Positions 1-9,352 of a stretch of DNA of 64,000 nt are shown in pieces. The number at the start of each line of letters is the position of its first letter. Position 1 is the first letter of the stretch. Both the position numbers and the translations under genes were made by a program. The stretch is from an uncultured Bacteroides sp. GTDB lineage: Bacteria; Bacteroidota; Bacteroidia; Cytophagales; Cyclobacteriaceae. The notes under the pieces were generated by a model. The model was not told where the DNA came from and did not search any database. It saw nothing but the letters and a program-made list of their open reading frames with translations. The DNA lies in contig CABHOV010000077.1 in the NCBI GenBank assembly GCA_902168185.1, forward strand, positions 178,823 through 242,822. The letters run 5' to 3'.

Positions 1-1
1 C

Positions 2-1681
2 AACCCGAGCCATCGCGCTATTATTGTTCTTATTATCTTATGTTGCTGTCAAAGCAAAAAAGAACAGGCGCAGTTTCAACAAGAATTAAAATCCATCAAT
101 CTCACCCGAGGAGAAATTACATTGTGTGGCTCTGAAGCAGGACAATTCGGGAAAGTATCGTTCAGTCTGGGGTGCAGTGAAGATGTACAGGAAGACTTTA
201 ATCTGGCAACGGCCCTTCTTCATTCCTTCGAGTATACGGAAGCAGAAAAAGTTTTTGTGAAAGTAATCGATAAGAATCCGGAATGTCTCATGGCGTACTG
301 GGGTGTGGCCATGAGTAATTTTCATCCACTGTGGGCTCCGCCCACCAAAGAAGAATTAGAAAAAGGCTCGGCTACAATCAAACTCGCACGCACGCTTAAA
401 AATAAATCAGCCAAAGAATCAGATTACCTGGAAGCGGTTGCCGCCCTGTATGATGATTGGACTACGCTGGATCACGCCACGCGACTTCAAAAATTTGAAA
501 AGGCTGCAGAAGATATCTATACCAAGTACCCTGACGATAAGGAAGCCGCTATATTTTACGCGCTCGCCCTGAGAGCAGCAGCAAGTCCTGCAGATAAATC
601 ATTTGTAAAACAAAAGAAGGCAGGAGATATATTGAATGCTATGTTTCCCAACGAACCTAACCATCCGGGTATAGCACATTACCTCATCCACACATACGAC
701 TATCCGGAACTGGCGGAGTTAGCATTGCCGGCAGCCAGAAAGTATGCAGCTATAGCCGCTACTTCAGCACATGCTTTGCACATGCCGTCACATATTTTTA
801 CCAGGCTAGGGTTATGGGATGAATCTATAGAGTCAAATATAAATTCGATGTCGGCAGCAAAATGCTATGCAGAGAATTCAGGTATGAAGGGACACTGGGA
901 TGAAGAGCTTCACGGCCTGGACTACCTGGTATATGCTTATCTGCAGGAAGCGCGAGACGAAAAGGCAAAAGAACAATTGGAGTATCTTCAATCGATGAAC
1001 GAAGTGGCACCGCTCAACAATAAAGATGCCTATACATTTGCCGCTGTACCCACGCGCTATGCATTGGAACGTAAAGATTGGAAACAAGCTATGGCACTCG
1101 AGTTGAAGCCAGCGGATTTTCCATGGGAGAATTTTCCCTGGGAGCGCTCCGTTGTTTCCTTTGGCAAAGTATTGGGCGCCGTTCATTTACACAATGAGGC
1201 TATAGCGAAAGAAGCCTTGGCTACATTATATACCAATCATGAAAAACTTATAGAGAAAAACAAAACCTATGAGGCCAACCAGGTGCAGGTTCAGATCAAG
1301 GCGTCAGAGGGATTGATTCAATATTTGCAAGGACATAAAGATGAAGCGATACGACTCCTGACCGAGGCTGCCGCTTTGGAAGACGCCACTGAGAAGCATC
1401 CGATAACACCTGGAGAAGTTGTTCCTGCAAGAGAATTGTTAGGCGATATATTAATGGAAATGAAAGAGTATAGCAAAGCGTTGGAGGCATATGAAGCGAA
1501 TCTGAAACGCCATCCCGGAAGATTCAATGGACTGTATGGAGCCGCACTGGCTGCACAAAAATCAGGTGACGTTAAAAAAGCAACCACATTCTATCAGCAA
1601 CTCATTGCTATAGCAAAGCTATCCGATACAAAAAGACCTGAACTCGCAGCCGCCGAGTCATTTTTAAAACGAAACATATAG
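2..1681 (+). CDS. TPR-repeat lipoprotein, 5' end outside window
   Basis: The frame is open from the first bases of the window, so the gene starts upstream. A TTG at 122 could be taken as a start, but the frame before it encodes a hydrophobic run (IIVLIILCCC, positions 20-49) followed by Q-S-K-K, which reads as a lipoprotein signal peptide with a lipobox cysteine. This argues that the frame upstream of 122 is part of the gene. The rest is alpha-helical with degenerate TPR-like repeats: one near the N-terminus (AEKVFVKVIDKNPECLMAYW) and more in the last 150 residues (AIRLLTEAAALED, YSKALEAYEANLKRHPGRFN). A conserved-looking centre contains HPGIAHYLIHTYD and HALHMPSHIFTRLGLWDESI. Large TPR lipoproteins of this kind are common in Bacteroidota and have no assigned reaction. 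The protein is probably anchored in the cell envelope. Function is not recognised beyond the repeat class. Confidence 0.85.
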   Translation, partial: NPSHRAIIVLIILCCCQSKKEQAQFQQELKSINLTRGEITLCGSEAGQFGKVSFSLGCSEDVQEDFNLATALLHSFEYTEAEKVFVKVIDKNPECLMAYWGVAMSNFHPLWAPPTKEELEKGSATIKLARTLKNKSAKESDYLEAVAALYDDWTTLDHATRLQKFEKAAEDIYTKYPDDKEAAIFYALALRAAASPADKSFVKQKKAGDILNAMFPNEPNHPGIAHYLIHTYDYPELAELALPAARKYAAIAATSAHALHMPSHIFTRLGLWDESIESNINSMSAAKCYAENSGMKGHWDEELHGLDYLVYAYLQEARDEKAKEQLEYLQSMNEVAPLNNKDAYTFAAVPTRYALERKDWKQAMALELKPADFPWENFPWERSVVSFGKVLGAVHLHNEAIAKEALATLYTNHEKLIEKNKTYEANQVQVQIKASEGLIQYLQGHKDEAIRLLTEAAALEDATEKHPITPGEVVPARELLGDILMEMKEYSKALEAYEANLKRHPGRFNGLYGAALAAQKSGDVKKATTFYQQLIAIAKLSDTKRPELAAAESFLKRNI

Positions 1682-1845
1682 CTGTCAATGTATAAGACTA
1701 TAACATTATACGCGCAGCGATATAGCAAGCTATTCACCTGGGCTTCAACCGTTCTATTAAAAGGGGATCTTAAGCAATCGGTGTTTAAAAACTCTTTACT
1801 GATTTGTTGCTTAAAACAAAATACCTGAAACCAGTTTGATAAAGT

Positions 1846-1853
1846 TACCTTTG
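1846..1853 (+). promoter_or_regulatory. Bacteroidota -7 promoter box (TACCTTTG) before the helicase gene
   Basis: TACCTTTG fits the Bacteroidota -7 consensus TAnnTTTG and ends 8 bases before the helicase ATG, so the mRNA leader would be only a few bases long or absent. I see no convincing TTG -33 element at the expected spacing of about 20 bases, so this rests on the -7 box and its position. Confidence 0.45.
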
Positions 1854-1861
1854 CATCCATT

Positions 1862-3187
1862 ATGCAAAAGAATTTAAATGAAGTACATGCCGAGTTTTTG
1901 AAGAACCTTTCTATTGCACAGCTTAATCCCATGCAGGAAGCTGTCATTGAAAGGGCATCGTCGGTTAACAATCTTATGCTTGTATCACCAACCGGTACGG
2001 GTAAAACGCTCGCATTTTTAATAGCTGTATACAATACACTGAGAACAGAAGCCAAGGGAGTACAGGCCATTATCGTTGCACCATCCCGTGAGCTTGCTCT
2101 TCAAATCGAGCAGGTGTTCAAGAGTATGAAGACGAACTATAAATCAAGCTGCTGTTATGGCGGTCACTCCATGAAACTGGAACAAGATAGTTTACGCGAT
2201 GCACCAGCCGTACTCATCGCTACTCCCGGCAGACTCGCAGATCATATCGATCGTGAATCGTTTGATCCTTCCACTGTAAAAACCATTGTGCTCGATGAGT
2301 TTGATAAATCATTGCAGATGGGTTTTCATGAACAGCTAAAAATGCTTTTCAAATCCATCAGCGGAAAGCAACAACATATTCTCACCTCTGCAACCCAAAT
2401 GGATGTGTTGCCTGATTTTCTTCCTTTCAAAAAAATAGAAACATTAAACTATACCACCAAGGAAGTTGATACGAAACTTCAATTGAAACTGGTGCGCACC
2501 AAAAGTGCAGATAAAGTAGAAACACTTATGCGCCTGGTAGCCGAATTTAATCAGGAAGTTTGCCTCGTATTCTGCAATCACAGAGAAGCCGTTGAGCGCA
2601 TCAGCGCACTCTTCAGGAATCATAAATTTGAACATGGTATTTTGCATGGAGCCATGGAGCAGATCGACCGCGAAAAGAACCTTATAAAATTCAGGGGTGG
2701 AGCGCACAATGTTTTGATCGCTACCGATCTTGCTGCACGCGGACTGGATATACCCGAGATCAAGCATGTAGTGCACTATCAGTTGCCGCTCAAGGAAGAT
2801 GCATTCATCCATAGAAATGGACGCACTGCGCGCATGCATGCACATGGCGAGGCATATTTGCTTCTTGCCGATGATGAATCATTGCCGGTATATCTGGATC
2901 AGTCCATTGAAGAAGTTACCGTGAATAAAACACTGACGCTGCCGCCACCACCGGCCTATGCGTGTATATACATCAGCGCAGGTAAAAAAGACAAGATCAA
3001 CAAAGGCGACATTGCCGGAATGCTCATGAAGAAGGCAGCATTGCAAGCCGATGATGTTGGTCTCATTACTACACTTGATCACTCTTCCTATGTTTCTGTC
3101 AAGCGGTCGCTGGCAGATAAAATACTCACTTCCATAAAAGATGAGCGCCTGAAAAAGATGAAAGTGAAAATTGAAATCGCCAATTGA
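1862..3187 (+). CDS. DEAD-box ATP-dependent RNA helicase, DbpA-like
   Basis: 441 residues with the full set of helicase motifs in order: Q motif (LNPMQ), motif I SPTGTGKT, Ia PSRELALQI, Ib TPGRL, II DEFD (a DEAD variant), III TSAT, IV LVFCN, V ATDLAARGLDIP and VI HRNGRTARM. The last 75 residues (YIYISAGKKDKINKGDIAGM and on) resemble the RNA-binding domain of DbpA, which directs that helicase to the 23S rRNA peptidyl-transferase centre during 50S assembly. A role in ribosome maturation is inferred from that similarity. It should unwind short RNA duplexes using ATP in the cytoplasm. Motif II reads DEFD instead of DEAD; the two catalytic acidic residues are kept. The ATG follows a -7 promoter box closely, so it is probably a single-gene unit. 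Confidence 0.93.
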   Translation: MQKNLNEVHAEFLKNLSIAQLNPMQEAVIERASSVNNLMLVSPTGTGKTLAFLIAVYNTLRTEAKGVQAIIVAPSRELALQIEQVFKSMKTNYKSSCCYGGHSMKLEQDSLRDAPAVLIATPGRLADHIDRESFDPSTVKTIVLDEFDKSLQMGFHEQLKMLFKSISGKQQHILTSATQMDVLPDFLPFKKIETLNYTTKEVDTKLQLKLVRTKSADKVETLMRLVAEFNQEVCLVFCNHREAVERISALFRNHKFEHGILHGAMEQIDREKNLIKFRGGAHNVLIATDLAARGLDIPEIKHVVHYQLPLKEDAFIHRNGRTARMHAHGEAYLLLADDESLPVYLDQSIEEVTVNKTLTLPPPPAYACIYISAGKKDKINKGDIAGMLMKKAALQADDVGLITTLDHSSYVSVKRSLADKILTSIKDERLKKMKVKIEIAN

Positions 3188-3235
3188 ATTCAGGCTATAT
3201 ATAGTATTATTTGTTACAGAATATCGTAGGCGTGT

Positions 3236-3282
3236 CCTGCGTTGCCAAGCCTTCATGAACACTTCAGGCAAGGTAACGCAGG
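3236..3282. repeat. Long GC-rich palindrome downstream of the helicase gene
   Basis: CCTGCGTTGCC (3236-3246) pairs with GGTAACGCAGG (3272-3282) over 11 positions with one G-U. After a symmetric AA/AA internal loop, GCCT (3249-3252) pairs with AGGC (3266-3269). No T-run follows on either strand, so a simple intrinsic terminator is doubtful. The flanking 3283-3345 is also GC-rich and has a smaller GCCC/GGGC hairpin. It could be a structured RNA or a copy of a dispersed palindromic repeat. Confidence 0.5.
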
Positions 3283-3392
3283 CCGCGCTTTCGCTACTCG
3301 CCAGCCAGCCGTACCGCCCACTTCGGGCTCAAACAAAACCGCTCAATCACTCACGCGAGGGTATTATAACGTATACGCCTCTATAGTATACA

Positions 3393-4163
3393 TCACTTTA
3401 AAAGCCACGCAAATGCATCGTGCATAAATTCGCTGCACTGGTAATTATCGACACCCTCCCAACTCGTCATATATAGCGACACCATACCATCGCCCATTGC
3501 TATAATTTTGCCGCCTTTTTTCAAATCTACATAGGTGCCAAAGGGATGTTCCTCCGTCTGGTTATTAAAACAGAATGGCGTGCCTCCTTCCAAAAGCCTT
3601 GCACCGTGAGACGGGATTGGCAATCCTTTTTCAGTCATCAGGCCCGCCTTCGTATGTCCTCCCGATTTTTCAACAGGACTTGGCCCGCCAAACTTTATTC
3701 CTGTACTGCCAAGAAGATCGTTTACGTTCGTTTGCTCAAGGGTAGACCAATAGTCAGAGTCCATTACGACAAACAGAGATCCTCCGTTGAGCAAGTACTG
3801 TTTTATAGCGTTCACTTCATCGGCACTATACTTGGCAGAGGGTATATGAACAAACAATATATTGCTCTTGGCTAAGAGGTCCGGTGTAATGTTCCCTTTT
3901 ACATAGCGTACATCTGCATTTAGCGAAGTCGCATTCTTAACCAGTTCGCCATTCATATACTTTATTCTCGCCACCAGATTGGTATCCATTCCAGCCATAG
4001 CCGCAGGATCGTTCCAGAATTTTTGTCCATGGGCTACATCCACCAGAATTTGTTTCCTGGCAGCAGACGGTTGGGCAAGCAGCGCGTGTGAATAAAAAGT
4101 AAACGCGAACATGAGCATTAGCAGTGCGCTTCCTATAGCGCGGGGTATATTTTGTTGTTTCAT
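3393..4163 (-). CDS. Secreted protein of GATase-like fold, function unassigned
   Basis: About 256 residues from the preferred ATG at 4163, which begins a clean signal peptide (MKQQNIPRAIGSALL, ending near SHALLAQ). The frame is open upstream to an ATG at 4238, but that would add 25 residues in front of the signal sequence, so the later start is chosen. The mature part has an alternating beta/alpha pattern: ILVDVAHGQKFW, then NILFVHIPSAKYSADEVNAI, YLLNGGSLFVVMDSDYW and GGKIIAMGDGMVSLYMTSW. This resembles the class I glutamine-amidotransferase-like fold of the DUF4350 and GIFT type, used for binding rather than catalysis. No nucleophilic cysteine elbow is visible. It probably works in the periplasm. 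It is convergent with the helicase gene and divergent from the permease gene at 4464. Confidence 0.75.
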   Translation of the reverse strand: MKQQNIPRAIGSALLMLMFAFTFYSHALLAQPSAARKQILVDVAHGQKFWNDPAAMAGMDTNLVARIKYMNGELVKNATSLNADVRYVKGNITPDLLAKSNILFVHIPSAKYSADEVNAIKQYLLNGGSLFVVMDSDYWSTLEQTNVNDLLGSTGIKFGGPSPVEKSGGHTKAGLMTEKGLPIPSHGARLLEGGTPFCFNNQTEEHPFGTYVDLKKGGKIIAMGDGMVSLYMTSWEGVDNYQCSEFMHDAFAWLLK

Positions 4164-4463
4164 TATGCAGGTCTTTATGCTGTCAAGCATTCCAATCATG
4201 ATGCCAAACGAATAGCGCCATCGTAACGCGATTTCCACGATTCAATTTATAGCACTGTCCAACTATGCGAAATACTGTTCGGACGTGGAATGAATTATTC
4301 AATAAACACTGCGATTTTTTTTGCGGATTGGATTTTAGCAACGTTGCAACATGAATAAATACGATACGGTAATTCGTAAGGCTTGGTAAACTTTTTTGTC
4401 CTTTGCATCATCCCTAAAGTCAGAGGTTCGCCAGAAGCATTTACATAAACCGTTTTCCTGTCT
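4164..4463. other. Divergent intergenic region
   Basis: About 300 bases between two divergently transcribed genes, AT-rich on the permease side. It must hold promoters for both genes. CCTTTGC at 4400-4406 is reminiscent of a -7 box, but the spacing to a TTG is poor and I do not call it. I see no open frame, hairpin or repeat of note. Confidence 0.4.
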
Positions 4464-6833
4464 ATGAAAAACCTGATCATATACCTGCGTTTTCTGTCAA
4501 AGCATAAAACCCTTAGTGTAATTAACGTCCTTGGTCTGGCGATCGGTATTACTACCTGCATCTTCATCGGGTTGTATATACACGAGGAGCTTGAATATGA
4601 CACCTACCATAAAAATATAGATCGCATTTTTTCGATCACGACAAAACTTACCACAGACGAATCGCTGGACCATATTGCTACGGCTGCATTGCCACTTGCC
4701 CCTGAGCTGCAACGCCATTTTCCGGAGATAGAATCAGCAGTTCGTTTAAAATCTCTGCTCAACCCAACGGTGGGCTATCAGCATAATTTTTTTAAAGAGA
4801 AAGCCATATATGAGGCTGATCCGGAAGTATTTAAAGTCTTTAGCTATACTATGCTAAAAGGAAATCCGGAGACCGCTTTGGCTGGCGTCCGAAATATAGT
4901 GCTGACGCAATCTCTGGCAACGAAGTATTTTGGAGGCGAGGACCCTTTCAACAAAACGCTGCTCGTTAACAATAAGGAATACGAAGTAACCGGTATAATA
5001 GAAGATGTTCCCTCAAATTCTGATCTCAAATTTTCGGCTCTCATATCCATAGACAAGACGCATGAAGCTGACTGGTTCTGGGATTTCGAATCCTATACCT
5101 ATATACTTTTCCGCGAACGACAGAACGCTGAGAAAAACATTATTGACTTTGAAAAAAAGCTGAAGAAACTCTCGGATGAAAAATTCAATGAAGTCTTCGC
5201 TGCCAGCCATCAAAGCACAAGAATAAATCTCTTTGCAGAGCCTCTGCGTGGCCAGCATTTCCGACAACCACTGTATGGTGATACACCCAAGACGAACATA
5301 ATATACATATATATTCTGGCCGCTGTAGCACTATTGGTACTCGCGATCGGGAGCCTGAATTTTGTCAATTTTTCATTGGTACAGTCGCTGGAGCGCGGGA
5401 GGGAAGTAGGCATTCGAAAAATAGTCGGTGCTCGGTATATACAGCTTGTCATGCGCTATTGGAGTGAATCGATATTGATAACCCTGACAGCCTTTGCTAT
5501 AGCAGTAGTAGCCGTAGCGTTGCTGATGCCTTTCTTCAACACCATCACCGGCAAAGCATTTCGATTTGACAATCTTATCAGCGCGTCGTTTATTATACCC
5601 GCTATACTGGTTGTGTTAGCAGTGGGTACATTGGCAGGAATGTACCCCGCATTTTTTACTTCATCTATACAACCCCTCCAATCTCTAAAAGGTAAAATAA
5701 CCGGAATGAAGGGTGTAGGCTTTCGTAAAGTCACCATCGTTTTACAGTTTGCTATAGCGATCGGACTGATTATATGCACCTTGCTAACCTTTCGGCAAAT
5801 GAAGTTTATTTCCAACTTCGAGCTGGGATTTGCAAAGGACAACGTAATTGTGATCGACACGCCGATAGACTCCATGTATACTCAGCAAATAAATCGTTTT
5901 AAGGAAAGTCTGTTGAGAAATGCTGAGGTTGCTAAAGTTTCAAACCTTGGCTTTAGTGGAGTACCGGGAGTGACACCGAATAAAAGCAATGTCCGGACAG
6001 TTGTAGACGGCCCGGCAAAAGTCGTCAGTTTTTCCCTTGTCGATGAAAACTATATATCTACCCTCGGTATAGCATTACTACAAGGACGGAATTTTGAGGC
6101 CTTACAAAAGGATACAGAAAATAGTGTCATCGTAAACGAAGCTTTTATCAAGCTGTGGGATTGGAAGAATCCACTTGAAGAAAAAATACAATGGGAGGGA
6201 AGCGAATTGAATGTGATCGGAGTCATGAAAGATTTCCATATCACTTCATTGTATAAACCGGTTGAGCCACACATGTTGATTGTCAACAAAAAGGAAATCG
6301 TCAATACCCTGGTCCGCTTTGATTCCAAATGCCCTATATCTCAACAAATTGAAGTCATAAGGAAAGAGTGGATACGAAATTTTTCGGATCAACCGCTGGC
6401 CTATCATTTCCTGGAAGAGACTATTGCAGCCCAATATATACAGGAAGAGAAAGCGGTGACTCTTTTTACGATCTTCAGTTCTCTTACCATTATCGTTTCG
6501 TGTCTGGGACTACTTGGTTTATGCTTGCTTACCGTTTCCCAGCGAAAGAAAGAAATAGGCATCCGCAAAGTAATGGGCGCCAGCAACAGTTCCATCATTT
6601 CACTTTTCGGCAAAGAATATATAGCATTGATTTGCTGGGCTTTTGTCATCATAACACCGGTGTCGTTGCTGGTCGTCAACCGCTGGCTGGAATCTTTTCC
6701 TGTGAAGGAAAGCATTAGTGCAGCTGTCTTCGTTGCTACAGGTATAGGTGTAATGGTGCTGGCACTGCTCACTATTGTTTTGGGTGTGACAGGGACTTCC
6801 AATACAAATGCTTCAGATTTAATCCGTGACTAA
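4464..6833 (+). CDS. MacB/FtsX-family ABC transporter permease (no prefix domain)
   Basis: 789 residues with the duplicated permease layout of large Bacteroidota FtsX-type proteins. TM1 is at about 15-38 (INVLGLAIGITTCIFIGLYI), followed by a periplasmic MacB-PCD-like domain at about 40-275. TM helices lie near 280-305, 335-360, 375-400 and 422-445, then comes a second periplasmic domain, and three helices fall near 672-695, 720-745 and 760-785. The signature GIRK(V/I)(M/V)GA occurs after both halves (near 315 and 700). Such permeases pair with a cytoplasmic ABC ATPase and act mechanically on periplasmic substrates instead of importing solutes. No ATPase gene is adjacent, so its partner must be encoded elsewhere. 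Unlike the permeases at 45226 and 55087 it lacks the N-terminal prefix domain and has no PadR gene next to it. Substrate unknown. Confidence 0.9.
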   Translation: MKNLIIYLRFLSKHKTLSVINVLGLAIGITTCIFIGLYIHEELEYDTYHKNIDRIFSITTKLTTDESLDHIATAALPLAPELQRHFPEIESAVRLKSLLNPTVGYQHNFFKEKAIYEADPEVFKVFSYTMLKGNPETALAGVRNIVLTQSLATKYFGGEDPFNKTLLVNNKEYEVTGIIEDVPSNSDLKFSALISIDKTHEADWFWDFESYTYILFRERQNAEKNIIDFEKKLKKLSDEKFNEVFAASHQSTRINLFAEPLRGQHFRQPLYGDTPKTNIIYIYILAAVALLVLAIGSLNFVNFSLVQSLERGREVGIRKIVGARYIQLVMRYWSESILITLTAFAIAVVAVALLMPFFNTITGKAFRFDNLISASFIIPAILVVLAVGTLAGMYPAFFTSSIQPLQSLKGKITGMKGVGFRKVTIVLQFAIAIGLIICTLLTFRQMKFISNFELGFAKDNVIVIDTPIDSMYTQQINRFKESLLRNAEVAKVSNLGFSGVPGVTPNKSNVRTVVDGPAKVVSFSLVDENYISTLGIALLQGRNFEALQKDTENSVIVNEAFIKLWDWKNPLEEKIQWEGSELNVIGVMKDFHITSLYKPVEPHMLIVNKKEIVNTLVRFDSKCPISQQIEVIRKEWIRNFSDQPLAYHFLEETIAAQYIQEEKAVTLFTIFSSLTIIVSCLGLLGLCLLTVSQRKKEIGIRKVMGASNSSIISLFGKEYIALICWAFVIITPVSLLVVNRWLESFPVKESISAAVFVATGIGVMVLALLTIVLGVTGTSNTNASDLIRD

Positions 6834-7093
6834 TGCCGTGCTAAACACGGGCAAGCACTCCTGAACGTTATTCTGCGTATACTCACAACGTTGCTCCTTG
6901 CTTGATCAAGTGTATACTATATGGGCACATATGTAAGTTTAAACTCGTTGTGAGAAGAAAAGAATAAATGCTCATATTTACTTTTATTCTTTACAATCGG
7001 AGTATAAAGCCATCATCCGCTCCAACGTTGAACGTGTAACGGATGCTGCGCCTATACGAAGATAGCTGCAAGTGTTTACTTAACTTTCCCCCA

Positions 7094-8893
7094 ATGAAAT
7101 CAAGACTCTACCTCCTGTTATTTTCTTTTATTATTCTTCTTTCAATTGATGCCTGTAACGATGATGATATTACAGATGACCCCGGCATCAGTGAGCCCGA
7201 CCCGATAACCCCAGACTTAACCGTAAAGGTAACAGCATCAGTGGCGGGTTTTGTGATTGATGAGAGCGGAAGTCCGGTTGTATATGCAAATGTACTTGCC
7301 GGTGAAAAGCAAGTTTCAACAGATGAATTCGGTTATTTCAAAATCACAAATACATCGCTGGCAGAATTTGCGGGCTTGGTTAAAGTGTCCAAGAACGGTT
7401 ATTTCGAAGGGTATGAAACCTTCGTACCGGAAGAGGGAAAGCAGACTTTTGTACGCGTTAAACTTCTGGCTAAAACGGATGTTGGTATAATCAACGCCAC
7501 CTCAGGAGGTACCGCTACGACCATTGACGGTGCCACGGTAAGCCTACCCGCCAACGCAGTGGTAGTAGCCAGTAACAATACTTCCTATACCGGTGAAGTG
7601 CACGTCAATGTTCGGTTGATCAATCCTTCGGATTCTCAAGACAACGATCTGTCTGCAGATAAACCTGGAGACTCGCGCGGTATCAATGAAGAGGGCTATA
7701 TCAAAGCATTGAAATCATTCAGCACGATCGCAGTAGAACTCCTGGCCAGCAACGGGCAGCTGTTGCAAATCGCTGCCGGCAAATCGGCAACCATCACACT
7801 CCCTATACCATCTGCTTTGGCAGCTGATGCTCCTGCCAGTATAGATCTGTGGTCTTTCGATACTGCCACTGGATTATGGAAGAAGGAAGGCTCTGCAACA
7901 AAAACAGGGAACACCTACGTTGGTACGGTAACACACTTTTCGTTTTGGGAAGGAGCAGAAGGTATACCCTTGGTAAATTTCACCGCACGCATTGTTGATG
8001 CTTCCGCACAGCCCCTTGCAAATGTTCCTGTAACGATCACCATTGCCGGTATGCCCAAGAATGCGGGTCATGGACGATTCGGTTATACAGATGCTAACGG
8101 GTATATAACGGGAGCGGTATTTGCAAACACCAACCTGGTACTGGACATCGCTACTCCCTGTGCTATATCTGCCTATTCACATGAATTTGCAACAGCCGCT
8201 GCTGACATCGATCTGGGTACCCTAACGGGTAACCTCGGACAAAATATGGTGACGCTTAGCGGTACCGTTGTGAATTGCAATAATCAGCCCGTGACGAACG
8301 GCTACATACAAACTTATGACAACGGGTTCTATAACCGGATCGCTATAAACAACGGCTCCTTTACATTTACCGGCCTTGTGTGTACCAATACAGAAGTAAA
8401 TATTGTTGTCGTTGACAATACAACGCTGATACAAAATACACCCAAGACGGTAACTATAAATCCCGGAGCAAACAACCTCGGCACCATAACCGCCTGTGGC
8501 ACCAGTACTGTAGGGTATATTTACTATATCATGGATGGCGATACCCTCGAAATACTAGAGCCGGCTGATACGCTCGGTGCGTATAACCTTGAACCCGATG
8601 GAGCATGGACACAAATCCTGACGATGAGTGGCAATCCGAATGAGGGACAGCGGATGGCATTTCAATTCGATGGCGGCACCACTACCGGAACGGGTCATAA
8701 ATTAACGGAAGTATTTTCAACAGCCTTTCCAAGTGGTCGTGGTTACTGGCCAGCACCGATTACGGTCACCATTTCAGAATACCAATCGGTTGGTGGTTTT
8801 ATAAGTGGAAGTTTTTCCAGTACCATGCTTGATTTCGGCGACAACTCTATTCACACTTTCTACTGCAGTTTTCGCGTAAGGCGAAGAGTATAA
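7094..8893 (+). CDS. Large surface lipoprotein with carboxypeptidase-regulatory-like domain
   Basis: 599 residues from the ATG at 7094. An in-frame upstream ATG at 7043 would put 17 residues before the signal peptide, so it is less likely. The signal MKSRLYLLLFSFIILLSIDAC ends in a lipobox cysteine followed by an acidic N-D-D-D-D stretch, typical of lipoproteins that may be exported to the surface in Bacteroidota (inference). Residues 45-120 form a carboxypeptidase-regulatory-like beta sandwich (VAGFVIDESGSPVVYANV, then DEFGYFKI). The region near 240-290 (ESGSATKTGNTYVGTVTHFSFW, with SIDLWSFDTATGLWKKEG before it) is found in many Bacteroidota envelope proteins. Two further Ig-like segments follow (ARIVDASAQPLANVPVTITI and LSGTVVNCNNQPVTNGYI). 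No catalytic motif is visible, so an adhesive or structural role is likely. A strong hairpin follows at 8908. Confidence 0.82.
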   Translation: MKSRLYLLLFSFIILLSIDACNDDDITDDPGISEPDPITPDLTVKVTASVAGFVIDESGSPVVYANVLAGEKQVSTDEFGYFKITNTSLAEFAGLVKVSKNGYFEGYETFVPEEGKQTFVRVKLLAKTDVGIINATSGGTATTIDGATVSLPANAVVVASNNTSYTGEVHVNVRLINPSDSQDNDLSADKPGDSRGINEEGYIKALKSFSTIAVELLASNGQLLQIAAGKSATITLPIPSALAADAPASIDLWSFDTATGLWKKEGSATKTGNTYVGTVTHFSFWEGAEGIPLVNFTARIVDASAQPLANVPVTITIAGMPKNAGHGRFGYTDANGYITGAVFANTNLVLDIATPCAISAYSHEFATAAADIDLGTLTGNLGQNMVTLSGTVVNCNNQPVTNGYIQTYDNGFYNRIAINNGSFTFTGLVCTNTEVNIVVVDNTTLIQNTPKTVTINPGANNLGTITACGTSTVGYIYYIMDGDTLEILEPADTLGAYNLEPDGAWTQILTMSGNPNEGQRMAFQFDGGTTTGTGHKLTEVFSTAFPSGRGYWPAPITVTISEYQSVGGFISGSFSSTMLDFGDNSIHTFYCSFRVRRRV

Positions 8894-9352
8894 AATTAAA
8901 GCCTTATAAACCCTATGCAGCACCCGTTGTTGCATAGGGTTTGTGAACATGTCCCTTGCTGTTAGCTTCAGTACCCGAATACAGAGGCGAGGGACGTGCT
9001 TCTATTTGTTGTATTTTCCATGCCCTTTTTAGATTGTTTAAATTATCAAGTTACGACTCCGTTTGGTCTTACAAAAAATAATCTAAGGCTATGGCGATGG
9101 TAACCTCATTGTTCAATTACTACTCATCCTAATTGGGGAGCATGTGTCTATACATTTACACATCATTATGTGTTAGGCTGAATTATAAAAATCATGCCCG
9201 TAATATATCTTTACAATTGTAGAAAAAACGACTCATCAATGCTTTGATAAATGTTTCAGCATTTATATTTTAGCTGAGTCACCTTCTTAAGATAGAAAGT
9301 ATGTATCTTTTCAATGAATATATACCTGCATATATAGTACCTGGTATACTGT
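8894..9352. other. Intergenic region, 459 bases
   Basis: Begins with the terminator-like hairpin at 8908-8942. The remainder is AT-rich, and I see no gene, repeat or RNA in it. TATCTTTA near 9208 and TATCTTTT near 9304 partly resemble the -7 box and could serve the cassette starting at 9353. Neither has a well-placed TTG. Confidence 0.5.
8908..8942 (+). terminator. Terminator-like hairpin after the lipoprotein gene
   Basis: A perfect 12-bp stem, AAACCCTATGCA (8908-8919) with TGCATAGGGTTT (8931-8942), and an 11-base loop, 15 bases after the stop codon. The T-tract is short (it is part of the stem), so termination may be modest. Confidence 0.65.

Noticed and set aside
3236..3282. Integron attC-like site
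   Set aside because: The stem ends do not fit the RYYYAAC / GTTRRRY core pattern, and no integrase or cassette array is present.
6836..6850. CCGTG/CACGG hairpin as terminator of the first permease gene
   Set aside because: Only five base pairs and no T-run on the plus strand; too weak to call.
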